Shown here one piece after another: positions 1 through 8,531 of a stretch of DNA of 64,000 bases (position 1 is the first letter of the stretch; every line of letters begins with the position of its first letter). The notes beneath the pieces were generated by a model, which was not told where the DNA came from, ran no database searches, and saw nothing but the letters and a program-made list of their open reading frames with translations. Origin of the DNA: UBA11606 sp965243715 (GTDB lineage Bacteria > Actinomycetota > Acidimicrobiia > Acidimicrobiales > Aldehydirespiratoraceae); NCBI GenBank assembly GCA_965243715.1, contig CBDEVU010000007.1:124001-188000 (forward strand), written 5' to 3'. A program made the translations under genes and the position numbers.

Positions 1-188
1 TCGAGAAGGAAGGTATCGTCCTCGACCCGGTGAATCCGAAACCAGGCCACGACCTTGCCGTTAGGTTGCAAGACGAGTGACCAAGCCGTTGCGCCGACCG
101 ATAGCGCGTCCACATCCTGGGAGATCTGCCCTTGAAGATAGGAAGCGGCTTGGGGGCCAACTACTTGGACGACCTCTCTGGTTTTCAT
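1..188 (-). CDS. ygfZ: YgfZ/GcvT-like folate-binding protein, N-terminal part (runs off the window)
   Basis: Only about the first 62 codons are present; the C-terminus lies beyond base 1. The visible stretch has YLQGQISQDV and then LQPNGKV, the pattern near the N-terminus of YgfZ proteins, which are relatives of the glycine-cleavage T protein. Family knowledge: YgfZ is a folate-dependent helper in iron-sulfur cluster repair or assembly. The start ATG at 188 overlaps the trpE stop as ATGA, so translation is probably coupled to trpE. It is the last gene seen of the his/trpE operon. Family assignment is fairly sure. The signature motif near the middle of the protein cannot be checked. Confidence 0.75.
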   Translation of the reverse strand, partial: MKTREVVQVVGPQAASYLQGQISQDVDALSVGATAWSLVLQPNGKVVAWFRIHRVEDDTFLL

Positions 189-1699
189 GGTTGCTCCCTA
201 GCGGCTTGGCGAGCAGCGGTCATGCGCCGAGCGGCAGGAATTGCAGCCAGCAGCGCCTTGGCTTTGTTTTGACACTCGAGGTGTTCATCGGCGGGTACTG
301 AGTCGGCCACGATACCCGCTCCGGCCTGAACCGAGCCGCGGTTGTTGCTGATGAGCATCGTGCGAATGGTGATGGCAGTGTCGATGTTGCCGGAGAAGTC
401 GAAGTAGCCGACAACCCCGCCATAGGGACCGCGTTTGACCGGTTCGAGTTCGTCGATGATCTCCATGGCCCGAACCTTAGGTGCCCCGGACAGGGTGCCC
501 GCTGGAAGCGTCGCCCGTAACACGTCGATGGCGGTCTTACCCGACCCAAGGCGGCCAGAGACCTGCGACGTTAGATGCATGACGTGGCTGTATTTCTCAA
601 GGGTCATCATTTCGTCGATTTTGAGGCTGCCAAACTCCACCACTCGACCAACATCATTGCGCGCTAGATCCACCAACATGACGTGTTCGGCGATCTCCTT
701 AGGGTGAGTGACAAGTTCCGCGGCTAGGCGACGATCGTCTTCCTCGGTTTGACCTCGGGGGCGAGTACCGGCGATCGGTCGTGAGATCACCCGACCGTCG
801 AGGAGTTGAACCATGGGTTCTGGTGATCCCCCCACGACTTCAAGGTCGCCATGGCGAAAGAAGTACATGTACGGGCTGGGGTTGACTTGGCGGAGCACTC
901 GGTAAATGTCAAATCCTTCCGCGTCCAGCGTGAGGTCGAAGCGTTGCGAAAGAACGACCTGGAAGATATCGCCGGCCAAGATGTACTCACGGGCCGCCTC
1001 GACCGCGGCACAGTACGTTGCTTCGCCCATCGACGAGGTGGCCTCGGGGAGTTCATCCTCGGGATCGGGCAGGGCCATCAACGGCTCGTCGATGGCCCGC
1101 GCTCCGTCCGCGGTCAAGCGCCTGACCCGAGCGATGGCTTCGTTGTAGGCCTCGTCGAGGTCGGTGCTGTCATCGACAATGACATTTGCGATGAGGTTGA
1201 CCCGTTGACGCCAATGGTCGTAGACAGCGAGTTCGCCAATCATCGAAATCACCGCATCCGGATAGCCCAAATCGTCGGTTGGCGGGTCGGGCAGACGTTC
1301 CACCTCGCGCACCACGTCGTACCCAAGGTAGCCAACGAGACCCCCGTGCATCGGCGGAAGCCCATCAATCTCTGGCGCTCGGTAATGATCGAGCAGGACC
1401 TCTAATGCGGTCAATATTCCGGCATCAGTCGGCACGTCGATGCCTAAGTCGCCGATGATCTCCACCGACCCGCCTTGAGCTACGAGAGTGCCCTGAGGGG
1501 CTCGGCCGATGAAAGACCACCGACTCCAACGATCGCCATTGTCCACTGACTCCAGCAAAAAACCCTCCCCCTCGCCCACGACGCGCGAAAAGGCCGCTAC
1601 GGGGGTAGTCAGGTCGGCGAGAACCTCCGTCCATACCGGCACAACCGTGTACTCGGCCGCGAGTACCGCGAACTCCTCACGTGTCGGGCGGAACTTCAT
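185..1699 (-). CDS. trpE: Anthranilate synthase component I
   Basis: Chorismate-utilising enzyme making anthranilate from chorismate, the first committed step of tryptophan synthesis. It is 504 residues, normal for TrpE. The N-terminal LLES motif (in GFLLESVDNGD) marks the tryptophan feedback-binding site and favours TrpE over PabB. The catalytic domain shows GGSPEPM, PIAGTRPRG, LVDLARNDVGRV, AGTLSGAPKVRAMEII and GAGIVADSVP. It sits 1 base after hisI and overlaps ygfZ by ATGA. No trpG or other trp gene is nearby, so the glutaminase subunit must be encoded elsewhere. Confidence 0.95.
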   Translation of the reverse strand: MKFRPTREEFAVLAAEYTVVPVWTEVLADLTTPVAAFSRVVGEGEGFLLESVDNGDRWSRWSFIGRAPQGTLVAQGGSVEIIGDLGIDVPTDAGILTALEVLLDHYRAPEIDGLPPMHGGLVGYLGYDVVREVERLPDPPTDDLGYPDAVISMIGELAVYDHWRQRVNLIANVIVDDSTDLDEAYNEAIARVRRLTADGARAIDEPLMALPDPEDELPEATSSMGEATYCAAVEAAREYILAGDIFQVVLSQRFDLTLDAEGFDIYRVLRQVNPSPYMYFFRHGDLEVVGGSPEPMVQLLDGRVISRPIAGTRPRGQTEEDDRRLAAELVTHPKEIAEHVMLVDLARNDVGRVVEFGSLKIDEMMTLEKYSHVMHLTSQVSGRLGSGKTAIDVLRATLPAGTLSGAPKVRAMEIIDELEPVKRGPYGGVVGYFDFSGNIDTAITIRTMLISNNRGSVQAGAGIVADSVPADEHLECQNKAKALLAAIPAARRMTAARQAAREQP

Positions 1700-1700
1700 G

Positions 1701-2108
1701 CTAGTTGAATCGTAGGGTCTCTCCGTCGGTTACGGACCGGTAGTAACACGTCGGACGAGTAGCGCCGGTAGCGTCGGTCGTGTGGCAGACGCCAATCCCG
1801 GCCTTGCGCACCCGGTACAGCAGGCTATTTTGCTCACAGTTCACCGCCACCTCAACAACCTCGAGAACATCGCCAGAGGTTGCCCCTTTGTGCCAAATAG
1901 TTTCCCGCGAGGTGCTGTAAAGGACCGCCGATCCCCGCGCCAACGTCTCTCGGTACGCTTCTTCGTTGGCGTAACCAATGAAGAGAACCGCGCCGGAATC
2001 AACGTCTTGGAGAACAACCGGCACTACCTGATGGCCCGCTCGACCAATTTTGGCGACTTTGTCAAAATCCAACTGGACCGCTTGGCCCTCTTCTAGTTCG
2101 TGGCTCAT
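1701..2108 (-). CDS. hisI: Phosphoribosyl-AMP cyclohydrolase
   Basis: Third enzyme of histidine synthesis, opening the purine ring of PR-AMP. The 135 residues cover only the cyclohydrolase domain; the PR-ATP pyrophosphohydrolase (HisE) domain found in fused HisIE is absent. Visible family signatures are VLFIGYANEEAY, YSTSRETIWHKGATSGD, the zinc/metal-binding CEQNSLLYRV and a late GVCHT segment. It lies 26 bases after the GroES-like gene. TAGGAT followed by 6 bases precedes the ATG, so it may also have its own leaderless promoter inside the operon. Confidence 0.95.
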   Translation of the reverse strand: MSHELEEGQAVQLDFDKVAKIGRAGHQVVPVVLQDVDSGAVLFIGYANEEAYRETLARGSAVLYSTSRETIWHKGATSGDVLEVVEVAVNCEQNSLLYRVRKAGIGVCHTTDATGATRPTCYYRSVTDGETLRFN

Positions 2109-2114
2109 GGCAAA

Positions 2115-2120
2115 ATCCTA
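2115..2120 (-). promoter_or_regulatory. Possible -10 element for a leaderless hisI transcript
   Basis: On the minus strand TAGGAT lies exactly 6 bases before the hisI ATG. This matches the TANNNT hexamer spaced 6-7 bases from the start codon seen at several other genes here. No purine-rich ribosome-binding site lies in between. It would allow hisI-trpE-ygfZ to be transcribed apart from the upstream his genes. This is inferred from sequence only. Confidence 0.4.
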
Positions 2121-2134
2121 CGGGCGGTTTAGGG

Positions 2135-2494
2135 CTACAGGTAGAGGCCGGTCGATCCCTCGTCGAGTCGTTCCGCGGCGACAGCGTGGATATCGCGTTC
2201 GCGCAAGATGATGTAGTCGGTACCGCGTACGTCGATCTCGTAGCGATCTTCTGGATTGAACAACACCTGATCGCCGGGTTCTAGGTTGCGCACGTTGGGA
2301 CCAACGGCCACCACCACTCCCCACGTCAAGCGCTTTCCGACCTGAGCGGTAGCCGGAATTACGATACCACCGGTGCTGCGTCGTTCGCCTTCGGCATCGC
2401 TGAGATGAACCAAGATTCGATCGTTCAACATCTGAACGGGGAGACCTTCGTCGTCGGCCAGTTTGGATGCGCTGAGGGGACGCTCGTTCTTCAC
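2135..2494 (-). CDS. GroES-like co-chaperonin (Cpn10 family)
   Basis: A Cpn10-fold protein of about 119 residues. Visible features are LNDRILV, GGIVIPATAQ, a GVVVAVGP turn, the GDQVLFNP loop and a C-terminal IILRERDIHAV resembling the end of GroES. It has about 20 extra N-terminal residues compared with typical 95-100 residue GroES. No groEL is adjacent; it sits alone between hisF and hisI. The start is uncertain: GTG at 2494 (used here) or TTG at 2503, with no clear Shine-Dalgarno for either. It may be a divergent second GroES. Whether it partners a chaperonin is unknown. Confidence 0.85.
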   Translation of the reverse strand: MKNERPLSASKLADDEGLPVQMLNDRILVHLSDAEGERRSTGGIVIPATAQVGKRLTWGVVVAVGPNVRNLEPGDQVLFNPEDRYEIDVRGTDYIILRERDIHAVAAERLDEGSTGLYL

Positions 2495-2505
2495 GGACGA
2501 CAACG

Positions 2506-3303
2506 CTACCGCCGCCGTTGCGCCATGTAACCCGAATCCGGTGGTCGTACAACAACTCCGGCGGCGAGCAATTGCGTCTTGGCCTCAGCAACGGTGTGTT
2601 CGCCGAAGTGAAAGATACTGGCCGCAAGGACGGCGTCGGCGTGCCCCTCGACCACCCCCGCAACTAGATGTTCGAGAGCGCCCACTCCCCCACTGGCGAT
2701 CACGGGAACCGCCACGGCGTCGGCCACAAGGCGAGTTAGCGTCAGATCGAATCCGTCTCGGGTGCCGTCTCGGTCCATCGAGGTCAACAATATCTCCCCC
2801 GCTCCGAGCTGAACCGCTTCTTCGGCCCACGCCAGCGCATCGAGTCCGGTGTGGGCTCGTCCCCCATGGCTGAACACTTCGTAGCCAGAATTGGTTTCGG
2901 TGCTGCTCCGAGCGTCGATGGCCACCACACAGCACTGCGCGCCAAACTCCCGACTAATCTCCGCCACGAGTTCTGGCCGCTGAAGAGCAGCTGTGTTGAT
3001 GCTGACCTTGTCGGCCCCGGCCCTTAGCAGGCGGCGAGCATCGTCGACGGTTCGGATCCCGCCCCCGATGGTGAAGGGGATGAAGACCTGTTCGGCGACC
3101 GCACGCGCCATCTCTACGGTGGTATCACGGTGGTCCGAGGAGGCGGTGATGTCGAGGAACACCAATTCATCGGCCCCCTGATCGTCGTAGCGGGCCGCTA
3201 GTTCGACCGGATCGCCTGCGTCCCTGAGCCCAACGAAGTTGATCCCTTTCACCACCCGTCCGGCGTCGACATCGAGGCACGGAATTACTCGCGCCACTTT
3301 CAT
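2506..3303 (-). CDS. hisF: Imidazole glycerol phosphate synthase, cyclase subunit
   Basis: TIM-barrel subunit that uses ammonia from HisH to make imidazole glycerol phosphate and AICAR. The start MKVARVIPCLDVDAGRVVKG is canonical, with catalytic Asp in the CLDVD strand and a second in LLTSMDRDGTRDGFD. The phosphate-binding strands FTIGGGIR and PVIASGGVG are present. The reading frame is open further upstream, but the ATG at 3303 overlaps the hisA stop as ATGA and gives a normal 265-residue protein. Confidence 0.96.
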   Translation of the reverse strand: MKVARVIPCLDVDAGRVVKGINFVGLRDAGDPVELAARYDDQGADELVFLDITASSDHRDTTVEMARAVAEQVFIPFTIGGGIRTVDDARRLLRAGADKVSINTAALQRPELVAEISREFGAQCCVVAIDARSSTETNSGYEVFSHGGRAHTGLDALAWAEEAVQLGAGEILLTSMDRDGTRDGFDLTLTRLVADAVAVPVIASGGVGALEHLVAGVVEGHADAVLAASIFHFGEHTVAEAKTQLLAAGVVVRPPDSGYMAQRRR

Positions 3304-4031
3304 AGGCGCTCTCGCAATACAGCGACCGCCTCGGCTACGTCGAGGCATCCTTCGTAGATGGCCTTGCCCGCAATCACGCCAGCTAACCTTCGTCCGTCGG
3401 CCTCAACCGCCGCCAGATCACGTAGATCGCCAAGACCACCGACCCCGCCCGAGGCAATGACGTCTAGCGGGGTGGCCGCGACCGCGGACCGAAGCCCTAC
3501 CAGGTCCGGTCCGGCAAGGGTTCCGTCCCGGGAAATGTCGGTGACCACGAAAGCGTCGACGCCGATATCGGCTAGGGACCGGGCAACATCAACCACACGG
3601 CGGCCAGACGCCACCAACCAACCGTCGGTTGCGACTTCGCCCGCTTTGGCGTCGAGACCAACAGCCACCCGGTGGGAATGGGCTAACTCCTCCACCAACT
3701 CGGGGTTAGTGAGCGCCGCGGTTCCGATGACAACGCGTTCGACACCCGCGGCAAACAGCGAGTGGGCGGCCCCGATTGAACGCACGCCACCGCCGGTCTG
3801 AACCGGAACATCGACCGCACTAGCTATGGCGGAAATAATATCACGGTTGGTCGGGCACCCAGTTCGGGCTCCGTCGAGGTCCACTACATGGATCCAGTCC
3901 GCGCCCGCCGCGGCGAACGCGAGGGCTTGGGCCACGGGATCGTTGCCGTAGATCGTTTCTTTGCCGTAGTCACCTTGGTAAAGGCGGACACACTTTCCGT
4001 CGCGCAAATCGATGGCAGCGAAGAAGTCCAT
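3300..4031 (-). CDS. hisA: ProFAR isomerase (HisA)
   Basis: TIM-barrel isomerase acting on ProFAR in histidine synthesis; in many actinobacteria the same enzyme (PriA) also acts in tryptophan synthesis. The chosen start gives MDFFAAIDLRDGKCVRLYQG, with catalytic Asp in AIDL, and a 243-residue protein. Later motifs are VQTGGGVRS, VTDISRDGTLAGPD (second catalytic Asp) and VIASGGVGGL. It starts 2 bases after the hisH stop and overlaps hisF by ATGA. With no trpF in view a dual PriA role is possible, but the sequence alone does not prove it. Confidence 0.95.
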   Translation of the reverse strand: MDFFAAIDLRDGKCVRLYQGDYGKETIYGNDPVAQALAFAAAGADWIHVVDLDGARTGCPTNRDIISAIASAVDVPVQTGGGVRSIGAAHSLFAAGVERVVIGTAALTNPELVEELAHSHRVAVGLDAKAGEVATDGWLVASGRRVVDVARSLADIGVDAFVVTDISRDGTLAGPDLVGLRSAVAATPLDVIASGGVGGLGDLRDLAAVEADGRRLAGVIAGKAIYEGCLDVAEAVAVLRERL

Positions 4032-4033
4032 GG

Positions 4034-4687
4034 CTAGGTACTCGTCTCGGGGGCGTTGCGGTAGGCGCGGGCTAGATCGACGAAGGCTTTTAGTATTTCG
4101 ATGCCGTTGCGTCCCGACTTCTCTGGGTGAAACTGACACGCCCACAGGTTGTCGCGGGCGACCGCCGCGGTGACGGCCCCGCCGTAGTCGCAGGTTGCGA
4201 GGAGGGATTCCCCTGGATCAGCGGCGTACGAATGCACGAAGTACATCCATGGATCGGTATCGAATCGGCTCAGCATCGGATGGTTTCTGTCGGTGGCGTG
4301 AACCTGATTCCACTGCATCTGGGGACGTTTCTCAGTGGGCGGAAGTTGACGGACATGTTCGGGAAACACCCCGAGTCCGGCTACGCCGGGCGCTTCGTCG
4401 GAGCCTGCGTACAAAACCTGCATCCCGATACATACGCCGAAAAACGGCACACCGGATTCGATGCGTTCGCAGGCCACTGTGGCGAGCCCGGTCTCGGTCA
4501 GCGCCGCCATAGAGGGACCAAACGCGCCCACCCCAGGCAGGACTATGCCATCAGCCGAGAGGATCTCCGCGGGGTCGGCGGTCAGCCGCGCGTCGGCCCC
4601 CGCGAGGGCAAACCCCTTGTGTGCCGAGTGCAGGTTGCCCATCCCATAATCGAGGATGGCCAGCAGCGGAGGTGCGGCGTCCAGCAC
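4034..4687 (-). CDS. hisH: Imidazole glycerol phosphate synthase, glutaminase subunit
   Basis: Class I glutamine amidotransferase that supplies ammonia to HisF. The N-terminus shows LAILDYGMGNLHSA. The nucleophile lies in FFGVCIGMQVLY and the His/Glu pair in CQFHPEKSG, completing the catalytic triad. Its 217 residues are typical. It begins with GTG directly abutting the hisB stop and ends 2 bases before hisA. Confidence 0.96.
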   Translation of the reverse strand: MLDAAPPLLAILDYGMGNLHSAHKGFALAGADARLTADPAEILSADGIVLPGVGAFGPSMAALTETGLATVACERIESGVPFFGVCIGMQVLYAGSDEAPGVAGLGVFPEHVRQLPPTEKRPQMQWNQVHATDRNHPMLSRFDTDPWMYFVHSYAADPGESLLATCDYGGAVTAAVARDNLWACQFHPEKSGRNGIEILKAFVDLARAYRNAPETST

Positions 4688-5278
4688 TTAGAGAGTGCCT
4701 TTGGTCGACGGCACTACATTGCCCTCGATGCGAACCGCGTCGCGGATCGCGCGCGCCGCGGCCTTGAACGTGGCTTCGATGATGTGATGGGTGTTCTTGC
4801 CCCGCTGACTTTCGACGTGCAACGTTATGGCCGAGGCCATGACAAACCCACGCCAGAACTCTTCCACTAGCTGAGGATCAAACGGTGGGTTACCCAGGAT
4901 TTTCTCACCGGGAAAGTCGACGTCGTAGTGCAAGTACGGCCGCCCTGAAAGGTCGAGGATGACCTGAACAGCGGCCTCGTCGAGGGGCACCGTGATCGAC
5001 GCGAAACGACGCACGCCCCGCTTGTCGTCGAGGGCAGCGCGAAACGTTTCTCCTAAGGCAATGCCGACATCTTCGACGGTGTGATGGGCATCTATGGCGA
5101 GGTCACCTTGGGCGGAAATGGCGAGATCAAAGCCGCCATGGCGACCGAGTTGATCGAGCATGTGATCGAAGAACGGCAACCCGGTGCTGATCGTGGTCGA
5201 ACCCGTGCCATCGAGATTTAGGGAGATCTCGATGGTGGTCTCTTTAGTTTGACGTTGAATGGTGGCGGTACGGGTCAC
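4688..5278 (-). CDS. hisB: Imidazoleglycerol-phosphate dehydratase
   Basis: Manganese enzyme that dehydrates imidazole glycerol phosphate. Metal-binding histidine clusters are visible in FFDHMLDQLGRHGGFDL, DAHHTVEDVGIALG and KNTHHIIEATFKAAARA. It is monofunctional at 196 residues, without the histidinol-phosphatase domain of enterobacteria. The frame is open upstream, but GTG at 5278 forms a GTGA overlap with the hisC stop and gives the standard N-terminus. Confidence 0.95.
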   Translation of the reverse strand: MTRTATIQRQTKETTIEISLNLDGTGSTTISTGLPFFDHMLDQLGRHGGFDLAISAQGDLAIDAHHTVEDVGIALGETFRAALDDKRGVRRFASITVPLDEAAVQVILDLSGRPYLHYDVDFPGEKILGNPPFDPQLVEEFWRGFVMASAITLHVESQRGKNTHHIIEATFKAAARAIRDAVRIEGNVVPSTKGTL

Positions 5279-6348
5279 CCGAGAACCTCCGTGAGTGCGG
5301 CGATAAAGCGATCGTTTTCGGCTGGGGTGCCGACCGTGACCCGGAGAAAACCAGCCAGCCGAGGCCATGAGGAACAGTTGCGAACGAGAACTGACCGATC
5401 GAGGAGACCCTGCCACACGCTATCGCCGTCGTGGTGGTGGGCTGCGAAGAGCACAAAGTTGGCCCCCGATGGTAAAACATCAACCGCCAACTCCGACAGC
5501 GTCAAGACAAGGCGCTCTCGCTCTTTGACGAGTCGGGCGACTCGGGCAGCCATCGCCGCTGTGTGATCGAGAGCGATGGTACCGGCGATCTGCGTCATGG
5601 CCCCGAGGTGATAAGGCAAAACCACCTTCTCCAAATCCGCCACCACCCAATCCGGACCGATGAGGTAGCCGAGTCGAAGGGCGGCTAAGGCGAAGGTCTT
5701 GGAGTAGGTACGGCTCACCACTAGGGGAACCTCTGGGCCCAGTAGTTCGGTGGCTGAGTGGGCGGCAAACTGGGCGTAGGCCTCGTCGACACACAGCAGT
5801 CCGCCGTTGGCTACCACCATCTCCAAAACATCGGCAATTTGTTCGGGAGAGTCGACTACCCCGGTCGGGTTGTTGGGGGAGCATAAAAAGACAACAGCGG
5901 GGTCCGTCGATGTAATGACCCGGTTGACTTCGTCAAGATCAAGGGAGAAATCGGCTCGACGGTGGCCTTCGACCACGCCCGTGGCGGTGATGTAACTCAG
6001 GTGGCTGTGCAGCGCGTAGGTCGGCTCAAACATTGCCGCTAATCGCCCGGGTCCGCCGTAGGTAAGCAGCAAGGTCTGGAGTACCTCGTTGGAACCGTTT
6101 GCCGCGAAGATCTGTTCAGGGCCCACGTCGTGGAGCGCCCCGATCGCGGTCCGTAGACCAAGCGCCGAACGATCGGGATAACGATTCCAGGCAACTGAAG
6201 CAATAGCTTTGGTTAGTGCCTCAGTGAAGCCCGGCGGTGGCGGTTCCGGGCTTTCGTTGCGGTTGAGGCAAACGTCGACCACAACCTGCGGCGAGTGATA
6301 GCCCGCCGTGAGCGCCACACTCTTGCGAGGCATCGGGCGACTACTCAT
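5275..6348 (-). CDS. hisC: Histidinol-phosphate aminotransferase
   Basis: PLP-dependent class II aminotransferase. The cofactor lysine is in SRTYSKTFALAALRLGY. Other motifs are AANGSNEVLQ, LCSPNNPTG and LCVDEAYAQF. The start ATG at 6348 (MSSRPMPRKSV) overlaps the end of hisD by 8 bases, giving 357 residues; a second ATG 5 codons downstream is possible. The C-terminal Arg in FLRVTVGTPAEND likely binds substrate phosphate. Confidence 0.94.
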   Translation of the reverse strand: MSSRPMPRKSVALTAGYHSPQVVVDVCLNRNESPEPPPPGFTEALTKAIASVAWNRYPDRSALGLRTAIGALHDVGPEQIFAANGSNEVLQTLLLTYGGPGRLAAMFEPTYALHSHLSYITATGVVEGHRRADFSLDLDEVNRVITSTDPAVVFLCSPNNPTGVVDSPEQIADVLEMVVANGGLLCVDEAYAQFAAHSATELLGPEVPLVVSRTYSKTFALAALRLGYLIGPDWVVADLEKVVLPYHLGAMTQIAGTIALDHTAAMAARVARLVKERERLVLTLSELAVDVLPSGANFVLFAAHHHDGDSVWQGLLDRSVLVRNCSSWPRLAGFLRVTVGTPAENDRFIAALTEVLG

Positions 6349-7633
6349 TGCTGGCCATGCGGCGAATCCGGATCGAGGCGGCGTGGGCGTCGAGGCCCTC
6401 GGCCTGCGCCAGCACCTCGACAGTGTCGGCCATACCGGCGAAGCCGTATTTATCAACGCTTACAACGTGGATGTCCTTCATGAAGTCTCGAACGGTGAGG
6501 GCGCTGGCGAAGCGTGCCGTTCCGCTGGTAGGTAATACGTGACTGGGGCCCGCGGCATAGTCGCCCAGCGAGGCAGGAGCGAAGGGGCCACAAAAAATTG
6601 CACCGGCGTGCTTAACTAAGGGAACGAGAGCCTCTGGGTTTTGCGTTTGTAACTCGAGGTGTTCAGGAGCGATGAAGTTGGCTACCTCGATCGCCTGCTC
6701 GGCGTCGCGGCACACCACGACGCGGCCCGCCGAGACCAAGGTGGCGGCAATGTCGTCGGCCCGCGGCGCATCGGTTACCAGACGCGAAATCTCGACCAGG
6801 ATCTGCTCGGCGACGACATCATCCCAGGTGACCAGCCAGGCCAACCCATCGGGTCCGTGTTCAGCCTGCACGATGAGGTCGACAGCGGCAAAGGAGGCCG
6901 GGGCCGAACCGTCGGCGATCACGACAATTTCCGAAGGTCCGGCAAACGCGGACGGCACACCAACAAGGCCCGCCACTTCTTGTTTCGCTAACGAGACATA
7001 GACGTTGCCCGGTCCAACGATGACATCAACAGCACGGATGGTTTGCGTACCGTAAGCAATCGCGGCGATGGCCTGGGCTCCGCCAATGGACAAGATTTCA
7101 TCAACCCCCGCGACGTGGGCGGCGGCCAAAACAACATCGGGTACCGAACCGTCGGGGCCGGGCGGCACACAAACGACCACCTCACCCACCCCGGCGACTT
7201 TGGCGGGCAGTGCTGTCATAAGCACAGTTGACGGGTAGACGGCTCGGCCCCCGGGGACGTAGCAACCGGCACGGTCGACCGCTCGATGCAGGCCGCGTAT
7301 GGACACACCGGGTCGATCAACGCGGACATCGCTCGGCCGTTGCTCGCGGTGATACGTCTCGATTGAGTCCGCGGCGTGCTGTAAGGCCCGGAGTACGACA
7401 GGGTCCACTCGCTGCGTGGCTGCCATCATCTCGGCGGGGTCGACGGCCAGAGGACCGAGACAAACCCCATCGAACTTCTCGGTGTAGGCCCTAATAGCGG
7501 CGTCGCCCACCGCTTGTACCTCCGCCATGATCTCGCGAACCGCGGCGACCGGACCATCGCGAGGGCGCCGGGGTCGAGGCAAAACCGCGGCCAAGTCTTC
7601 GTAAGACTGGCGAAGATCGATCCGCGAAAGCAC
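6341..7633 (-). CDS. hisD: Histidinol dehydrogenase
   Basis: NAD-dependent zinc enzyme catalysing the last two steps of histidine synthesis. It is 430 residues, normal length. Visible motifs are GRAVYPSTVLMTALPAKVAG, VGPGNVYVSLAK, AGPSEIVVIAD, QAEHGPDG with the zinc/catalytic Gln-His, and EHLELQT. Translation starts with GTG at 7633. TAACCT lies 6 bases upstream, so the operon may begin here with a leaderless message. hisG, hisE and hisN are not in the window. Confidence 0.96.
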   Translation of the reverse strand: MLSRIDLRQSYEDLAAVLPRPRRPRDGPVAAVREIMAEVQAVGDAAIRAYTEKFDGVCLGPLAVDPAEMMAATQRVDPVVLRALQHAADSIETYHREQRPSDVRVDRPGVSIRGLHRAVDRAGCYVPGGRAVYPSTVLMTALPAKVAGVGEVVVCVPPGPDGSVPDVVLAAAHVAGVDEILSIGGAQAIAAIAYGTQTIRAVDVIVGPGNVYVSLAKQEVAGLVGVPSAFAGPSEIVVIADGSAPASFAAVDLIVQAEHGPDGLAWLVTWDDVVAEQILVEISRLVTDAPRADDIAATLVSAGRVVVCRDAEQAIEVANFIAPEHLELQTQNPEALVPLVKHAGAIFCGPFAPASLGDYAAGPSHVLPTSGTARFASALTVRDFMKDIHVVSVDKYGFAGMADTVEVLAQAEGLDAHAASIRIRRMASNE

Positions 7634-7639
7634 AGCTTT

Positions 7640-7645
7640 AGGTTA
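7640..7645 (-). promoter_or_regulatory. Possible -10 element for leaderless hisD operon transcription
   Basis: On the minus strand TAACCT stands 6 bases before the hisD GTG, and no Shine-Dalgarno is visible. It would place the transcript start at or next to the start codon. No convincing -35 hexamer was seen. Confidence 0.45.
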
Positions 7646-7691
7646 CCGGCAGCGCCCGCCCGCTCCGGCGGCAATTCGGGCACACTGCAGC

Positions 7692-7883
7692 ATGGATTCA
7701 GATGCCGCGGAGCTTTCGTCGATCACTACAGTCATCGCCGATGTCGCTCGCCGCATGGGCGAACTGGCCGAGCGGCGAACCACCGACCTTGATGATCCGG
7801 TTATCAGCCGCATGCACGAGATCGAGCGAACCCTAATCACCGCCGAACGTCGACTACGCGACGTGACCCGCCTCCTCGATTGA
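7692..7883 (+). CDS. Small protein of unknown function, 63 residues
   Basis: Begins MDSDAAELSS and is predicted mostly helical. It is rich in Arg and Glu, with heptad-like hydrophobic spacing (ISRMHEIERTLITAERRLRDV), so a short coiled coil is likely. No domain is recognised. Coding is supported by third-position G/C preference matching the neighbours and by a snug fit between divergent hisD and convergent nth, whose stop abuts its own. No Shine-Dalgarno is seen; CACACT ends 5 bases before the ATG. The function cannot be inferred. Confidence 0.65.
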   Translation: MDSDAAELSSITTVIADVARRMGELAERRTTDLDDPVISRMHEIERTLITAERRLRDVTRLLD

Positions 7884-8525
7884 TCAGACGTGGCTACTGG
7901 GGCAAAAATCGTTCAGCACACACTCAGCGCACTGCGGGCGGCGAGCAATGCAAACCCGGCGTCCGTGCAAAATCAGCCGCAAACTGAACTGCCCCCGCTC
8001 CATCGCCGGCACCATAGGATTGAGTTCTTTTTCAATCGCTACCGCATCCTTGGCGTGACTGATTTTGAGCAAACCGACGAGACGCGTCACGTGAGTGTCA
8101 ACCGGCAGACCCGGTTCGCCAAGTGCCACACTGCGCACCACGTTGGCAGTCTTGCGGCCGACCCCCGGCAAGCTAACCAGATCCTTCATCGCCCGCGGCA
8201 CCTGTCCGTCGTGCTGGTCGACTAGGCGGCGGGCCATGCCGACTAGGCTTTTAGACTTCTGGCGGAATAGTCCGATTGTGGCAACGTAAGGTTCGACCTC
8301 CTCTGGTTCGACCTCTGCCAACGACCAAGGGTCGGGGAAGCGAGCAAAGAGTCCAGGGGTGGCCTTGTTCACCCCCACATCAGTGGCTTGAGCCGAAAGG
8401 ATCGTCGCCGCTAGGAGTTCGTACGGGTTGCGATGATCGAGTTCGCACTCAGCGGCAGGATATTCCCGACCTAACCGCTCGTGGGTAACCCGCGCCCGGC
8501 CCTTTGGTGATCGCGGCTGTGCCAT
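7884..8525 (-). CDS. nth: Endonuclease III (DNA glycosylase/AP lyase)
   Basis: Base-excision repair enzyme for oxidised pyrimidines. The helix-hairpin-helix SLPGVGRKTANVV includes the catalytic Lys, and VDTHVTRL carries the catalytic Asp. The C-terminal four-cysteine iron-sulfur loop is present with spacing C-X6-C-X2-C-X5-C, ending CPSSHV. Its 213 residues are standard. It is divergent from mshD with only 26 bases between starts, and TAGGAT precedes its ATG by 6 bases. Confidence 0.96.
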   Translation of the reverse strand: MAQPRSPKGRARVTHERLGREYPAAECELDHRNPYELLAATILSAQATDVGVNKATPGLFARFPDPWSLAEVEPEEVEPYVATIGLFRQKSKSLVGMARRLVDQHDGQVPRAMKDLVSLPGVGRKTANVVRSVALGEPGLPVDTHVTRLVGLLKISHAKDAVAIEKELNPMVPAMERGQFSLRLILHGRRVCIARRPQCAECVLNDFCPSSHV

Positions 8526-8531
8526 GGGCTT

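Noticed and set aside
851..1405. 184-codon open frame on the plus strand
   Set aside because: Antisense to the trpE catalytic domain; no ribosome-binding site and no recognisable motif.
4127..4870. 247-codon open frame on the plus strand
   Set aside because: Spans hisH and hisB in antisense, both clearly real. It is a shadow frame.
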